From positions 1 to 15,805 of the forward strand of contig CAMNNR010000014.1 in assembly GCA_946545675.1 (NCBI GenBank): a DNA stretch of 15,805 nt. The letters are read 5' to 3'. Of the stretch, positions 13,722 through 15,805 are shown piece by piece. A program made the translations under genes and the position numbers. The notes under the pieces were generated by a model. It searched no databases. It was not told where the DNA came from and saw only the letters and a program-made list of their open reading frames with translations. The stretch is from an uncultured Thermoplasmata archaeon. Its GTDB lineage: Archaea > Thermoplasmatota > Thermoplasmata > Methanomassiliicoccales > Methanomethylophilaceae. Position 1 is the first letter of the stretch. Each line of letters begins with the position of its first letter.

Positions 13722-13976
13722 ATGAGCAACCGTACCATGTACATCATCGCATTTTCCGTGTACATGGTGTTCGTAGTAGCCCTTGTCGCTTTGTATTACT
13801 TCTACAAAAACAACAGCGATGCGATGCTCATGGGGATGTATATGCTCTCATCGGGATTGATGGGTGCCACCGTCGTCCTGGGCGTGATATTCCTCAGGGA
13901 GAAGGACAGGCAGGCCGTGATCGAGCGTTTCGAGATGAGGGCCGCCGAGGACAGCGATTGGGACAAGAAGGACTGA
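13722..13976 (+). CDS. Small two-helix membrane protein of unknown function
   Basis: An 84-residue protein that matches no family I recognise. Residues about 7-27 (YIIAFSVYMVFVVALVALYYF region) and about 34-58 (AMLMGMYMLSSGLMGATVV region) are two clear hydrophobic helices joined by a short KNNSD turn. The last ~25 residues are strongly charged and probably cytoplasmic. The start is supported by GGAGGT nine bases before the ATG (13707-13712) and by a TATA element. The stop TGA directly abuts the reverse stop of the second cobN gene. The gene is divergent from chlI. The position between the chelatase genes suggests, but does not show, a link such as membrane anchoring or metal supply. Confidence 0.75.
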   Translation: MSNRTMYIIAFSVYMVFVVALVALYYFYKNNSDAMLMGMYMLSSGLMGATVVLGVIFLREKDRQAVIERFEMRAAEDSDWDKKD

Positions 13977-15805
13977 TCAGGCGTTCCTGTCAGTGAGTTC
14001 TTCTATGCGTTCCTCAGCCTCAAGATACAGATCCCTTAGTTTCTGCTTGTACTCGTCGGTCGCATCCCAGAGTCCGCGCTCGATGGCTTCCTCCAGGCGC
14101 TTAAGGATGTTCATCATGGCGTAGGGGTTGACGTCCTCCATCCATTCCTTGGTGTCTTGATCGAGAAGGAACTTGTCGGCAAGGCCTTCGTACATCCAGT
14201 CCTCCGTGACGTCCGAAGTGGCTCCCCAGGCCATGGTGAATTCCGTGAGGTTCGCCATCTCAGCGGCTCCGCGGTAGCCGTGTTCCTTCAGTCCGTTGAT
14301 GAACTTGGGGTTCAGGACCTTGCTGCGGAAGGTGTAACGCAACTCGTCCTTCGTGCTTCTGACTTTGGTCTTCTTGGGATTCGAACCGTCGCCCATGACC
14401 GTCATGGCATCCTTCCTGCCGTATGCACGTACGAAGGCGTTCATACCTCCGAGGTATTCGTAGACGTCATCACAGTCCAGCAGGTCGATTTCCCTGTCAG
14501 GCATGTTCTTCACGGTGACCCCGACTCTGCTGAAACGGCGGATGAATTCCGATTTCATCTTCTGGCCGTAATTGCCTTTCTCGTAACCGTTGCTGCACCA
14601 ATCGATGTATACGTCGGCGAGGTCCTGCACAGTCTTCCATGCCCCTGTCTCTATGGCTTTGTTCACGCCCGTACCGTATCCCCCGGGTGGCGCTCCGAAT
14701 ATGCGCACCGAGTTCCTTCTGCGGGCCTCGTCGGGGGTGAGCCCTTCGGCTATGCCTTCGACTATGTCCTTCCTCAGATTGGCTGCGAGAGAGTTATCCT
14801 CGTCGGATTCATCGAGCGAGGCTACGAGTTTCACGGCGTCGTCGAGAAGGTCGATGATGTTAGGAAAAGTGTCTCTGAAGAGGCCGGTGATGTTCACTGT
14901 TACATCCACTCTGGGTCTTTTGAGTTCTTCCAGTGGGACGACTTCTAGGTCGATAACCTGTCCGCCCGTCTTCGACCACACTGGTTTCACACCCATGAGC
15001 CATAGGATATAGGCGACGTCGTCGCCTCCGGTCTTCATGGTGTCGGTGGCCCAGATTATGAAACCCACCTCGCGGGGGAATTCCCCTTTCTCGGAAGTGT
15101 ATTTCTCTATCATCTGGTCGGCCATTCTCTTACCGATTTCCCATGCAGAGCGGCTGGGGACGGTGTCCGGGTCCAGGGAATAGTAGTTTCTTCCCATGGG
15201 GAGGATGTCCGCATTGCCTCTGGTGGGTGCTCCCGACGGTCCCGGGAGGACATACTGGCCATCGAGTCCATCCATCATGTTGCCGATCTCTTCGGACATC
15301 TTCAGGACGTTGGGTGCGACCTTTTCGCACATGAACCGGACTGACTCTTCCAGTTCAGAGGTTATGCGGCCGTGGATCTCCTTTATGCGGGAGATGCAGA
15401 CCTCAATGTCAAAATCGTTCTCACGGCAGAATGAGACGAATTCCTGGACGGCGGCATCGAGTTCGTCGGTGATTTCGCTGTTAACTTTCCCGTCGGTGAT
15501 TCCTGCGGGATCATCCAGAAGCGATTGGAAATCGTATCCTGCATTATCTGCGAAGGCATCCCTCAGTGATTTCACATCGCCGTTGTCGAGCCTCATGAGG
15601 GTGTAGATCATCTCGTCGAGATGTTGGCCCACCGGGATTCTGCCGAGTACGTGGAGGTCAGATCTCACCAGGGCATCCTTCACCTCCGAGAGGTATTCGT
15701 GCAGATCTACGATGTGCTCTTCGAATTCTTCAGGCGTAACGTCCTCCGGGAGATCGAGGTCGTTCAGTATCTTATGTTCCCTGGTACTTTCCAATATCTG
15801 GGATA
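13977..15805 (-). CDS. cobN: CobN-like large subunit of a class I metal chelatase (copy 2, C-terminal half)
   Basis: Second member of the CobN/BchH family, open through the right edge, so only about the last 608 residues are seen. They align with residues from about 640 to the end of the first CobN. Shared blocks include MGRNYYSLDPDTVP, ATDTMKTGGDDVAY, ITGLFRDTFPN, MGDGSNPKK and WMEDVNPYAMM. By eye, about half the residues agree with copy 1, and more in the motif blocks, so these are old paralogs rather than a recent duplication. The active-site His-x3-His region lies beyond the window. A TTG near 15794 can be read as a start, but the frame is open before it and the family continues upstream, so the gene is partial. 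The reverse stop (13977-13979) abuts the stop of the membrane-protein gene within TGATCA. Confidence 0.93.
   Translation of the reverse strand, partial: SQILESTREHKILNDLDLPEDVTPEEFEEHIVDLHEYLSEVKDALVRSDLHVLGRIPVGQHLDEMIYTLMRLDNGDVKSLRDAFADNAGYDFQSLLDDPAGITDGKVNSEITDELDAAVQEFVSFCRENDFDIEVCISRIKEIHGRITSELEESVRFMCEKVAPNVLKMSEEIGNMMDGLDGQYVLPGPSGAPTRGNADILPMGRNYYSLDPDTVPSRSAWEIGKRMADQMIEKYTSEKGEFPREVGFIIWATDTMKTGGDDVAYILWLMGVKPVWSKTGGQVIDLEVVPLEELKRPRVDVTVNITGLFRDTFPNIIDLLDDAVKLVASLDESDEDNSLAANLRKDIVEGIAEGLTPDEARRRNSVRIFGAPPGGYGTGVNKAIETGAWKTVQDLADVYIDWCSNGYEKGNYGQKMKSEFIRRFSRVGVTVKNMPDREIDLLDCDDVYEYLGGMNAFVRAYGRKDAMTVMGDGSNPKKTKVRSTKDELRYTFRSKVLNPKFINGLKEHGYRGAAEMANLTEFTMAWGATSDVTEDWMYEGLADKFLLDQDTKEWMEDVNPYAMMNILKRLEEAIERGLWDATDEYKQKLRDLYLEAEERIEELTDRNA
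15019..15038 (-). repeat. Copy 2 of the 20-base inverted repeat shared by the two cobN genes
   Basis: Reverse complement of 8259-8278, coding the same MKTGGDD motif in the second CobN. Because the genes point in opposite directions, the shared stretches form a long-range inverted repeat about 6.7 kb apart. Confidence 0.9.

Noticed and set aside
13977..15794. A complete short CobN protein of 605 residues starting at 15794
   Set aside because: The first codon is TTG inside an open frame that continues to the window edge, and it aligns to the middle of copy 1; the gene is simply cut by the window.
1..15805. Pyrrolysine-coding TAG codons inside genes
   Set aside because: All main genes read through without internal TAG and end in TGA or TAA; the only TAG stop seen belongs to an uncertain short ORF.

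Overview
The window looks like chromosomal DNA of a methanogenic archaeon, most plausibly a Methanomassiliicoccales-like member of the Thermoplasmata. This is inference. The support is archaeal TATA boxes placed for leaderless or short-leader transcripts, moderately high GC, an archaeal-style glutamyl-tRNA reductase and histidyl-tRNA synthetase, CobN-type chelatase genes with ChlI/ChlD partners, and a DUF234-type archaeal ATPase. All ten complete stop codons of the main genes are TGA (nine) or TAA (one). None is TAG, which would suit a pyrrolysine user but does not prove it.

Layout. Bases 1-1449 (minus strand) hold the start of hemB and the whole of hemA, the first steps of tetrapyrrole synthesis. 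A divergent promoter region (1450-1597) separates them from hisS, a small histidine-phosphatase gene and thrS (1598-5190, plus strand). The ThrRS is of bacterial type and has lost most of its N-terminal TGS domain. A 386-base stretch (5191-5576) holds a UUCG hairpin, two possible short ORFs and the promoter of the next gene. A complete CobN-like chelatase subunit follows (5577-9314, plus). Its end overlaps the end of a convergent DUF234-family gene (9301-10611, minus) whose ATPase motifs are degenerate. Upstream of that gene, also on the minus strand, are chlD (10661-12553) and chlI (12535-13566), the two AAA+ motor subunits of a class I chelatase. They overlap by 19 bases. A two-helix membrane protein gene (13722-13976, plus) abuts the end of a second CobN-like gene (13977 to beyond the right edge, minus).

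How the genes fit together. hemA and hemB make the tetrapyrrole precursor, and the ChlI/ChlD/CobN set would insert a metal into a tetrapyrrole with ATP. One I/D pair lies between two different large subunits, so a shared motor serving two substrates or metals is a reasonable hypothesis. In methanogens, early cobalt and nickel insertion is attributed to the small ATP-independent CbiX/CfbA chelatases. The real substrate of this ATP-dependent set is therefore open, and it is the most interesting feature of the window. No tRNA, rRNA, CRISPR array, insertion sequence or replication origin was recognised.
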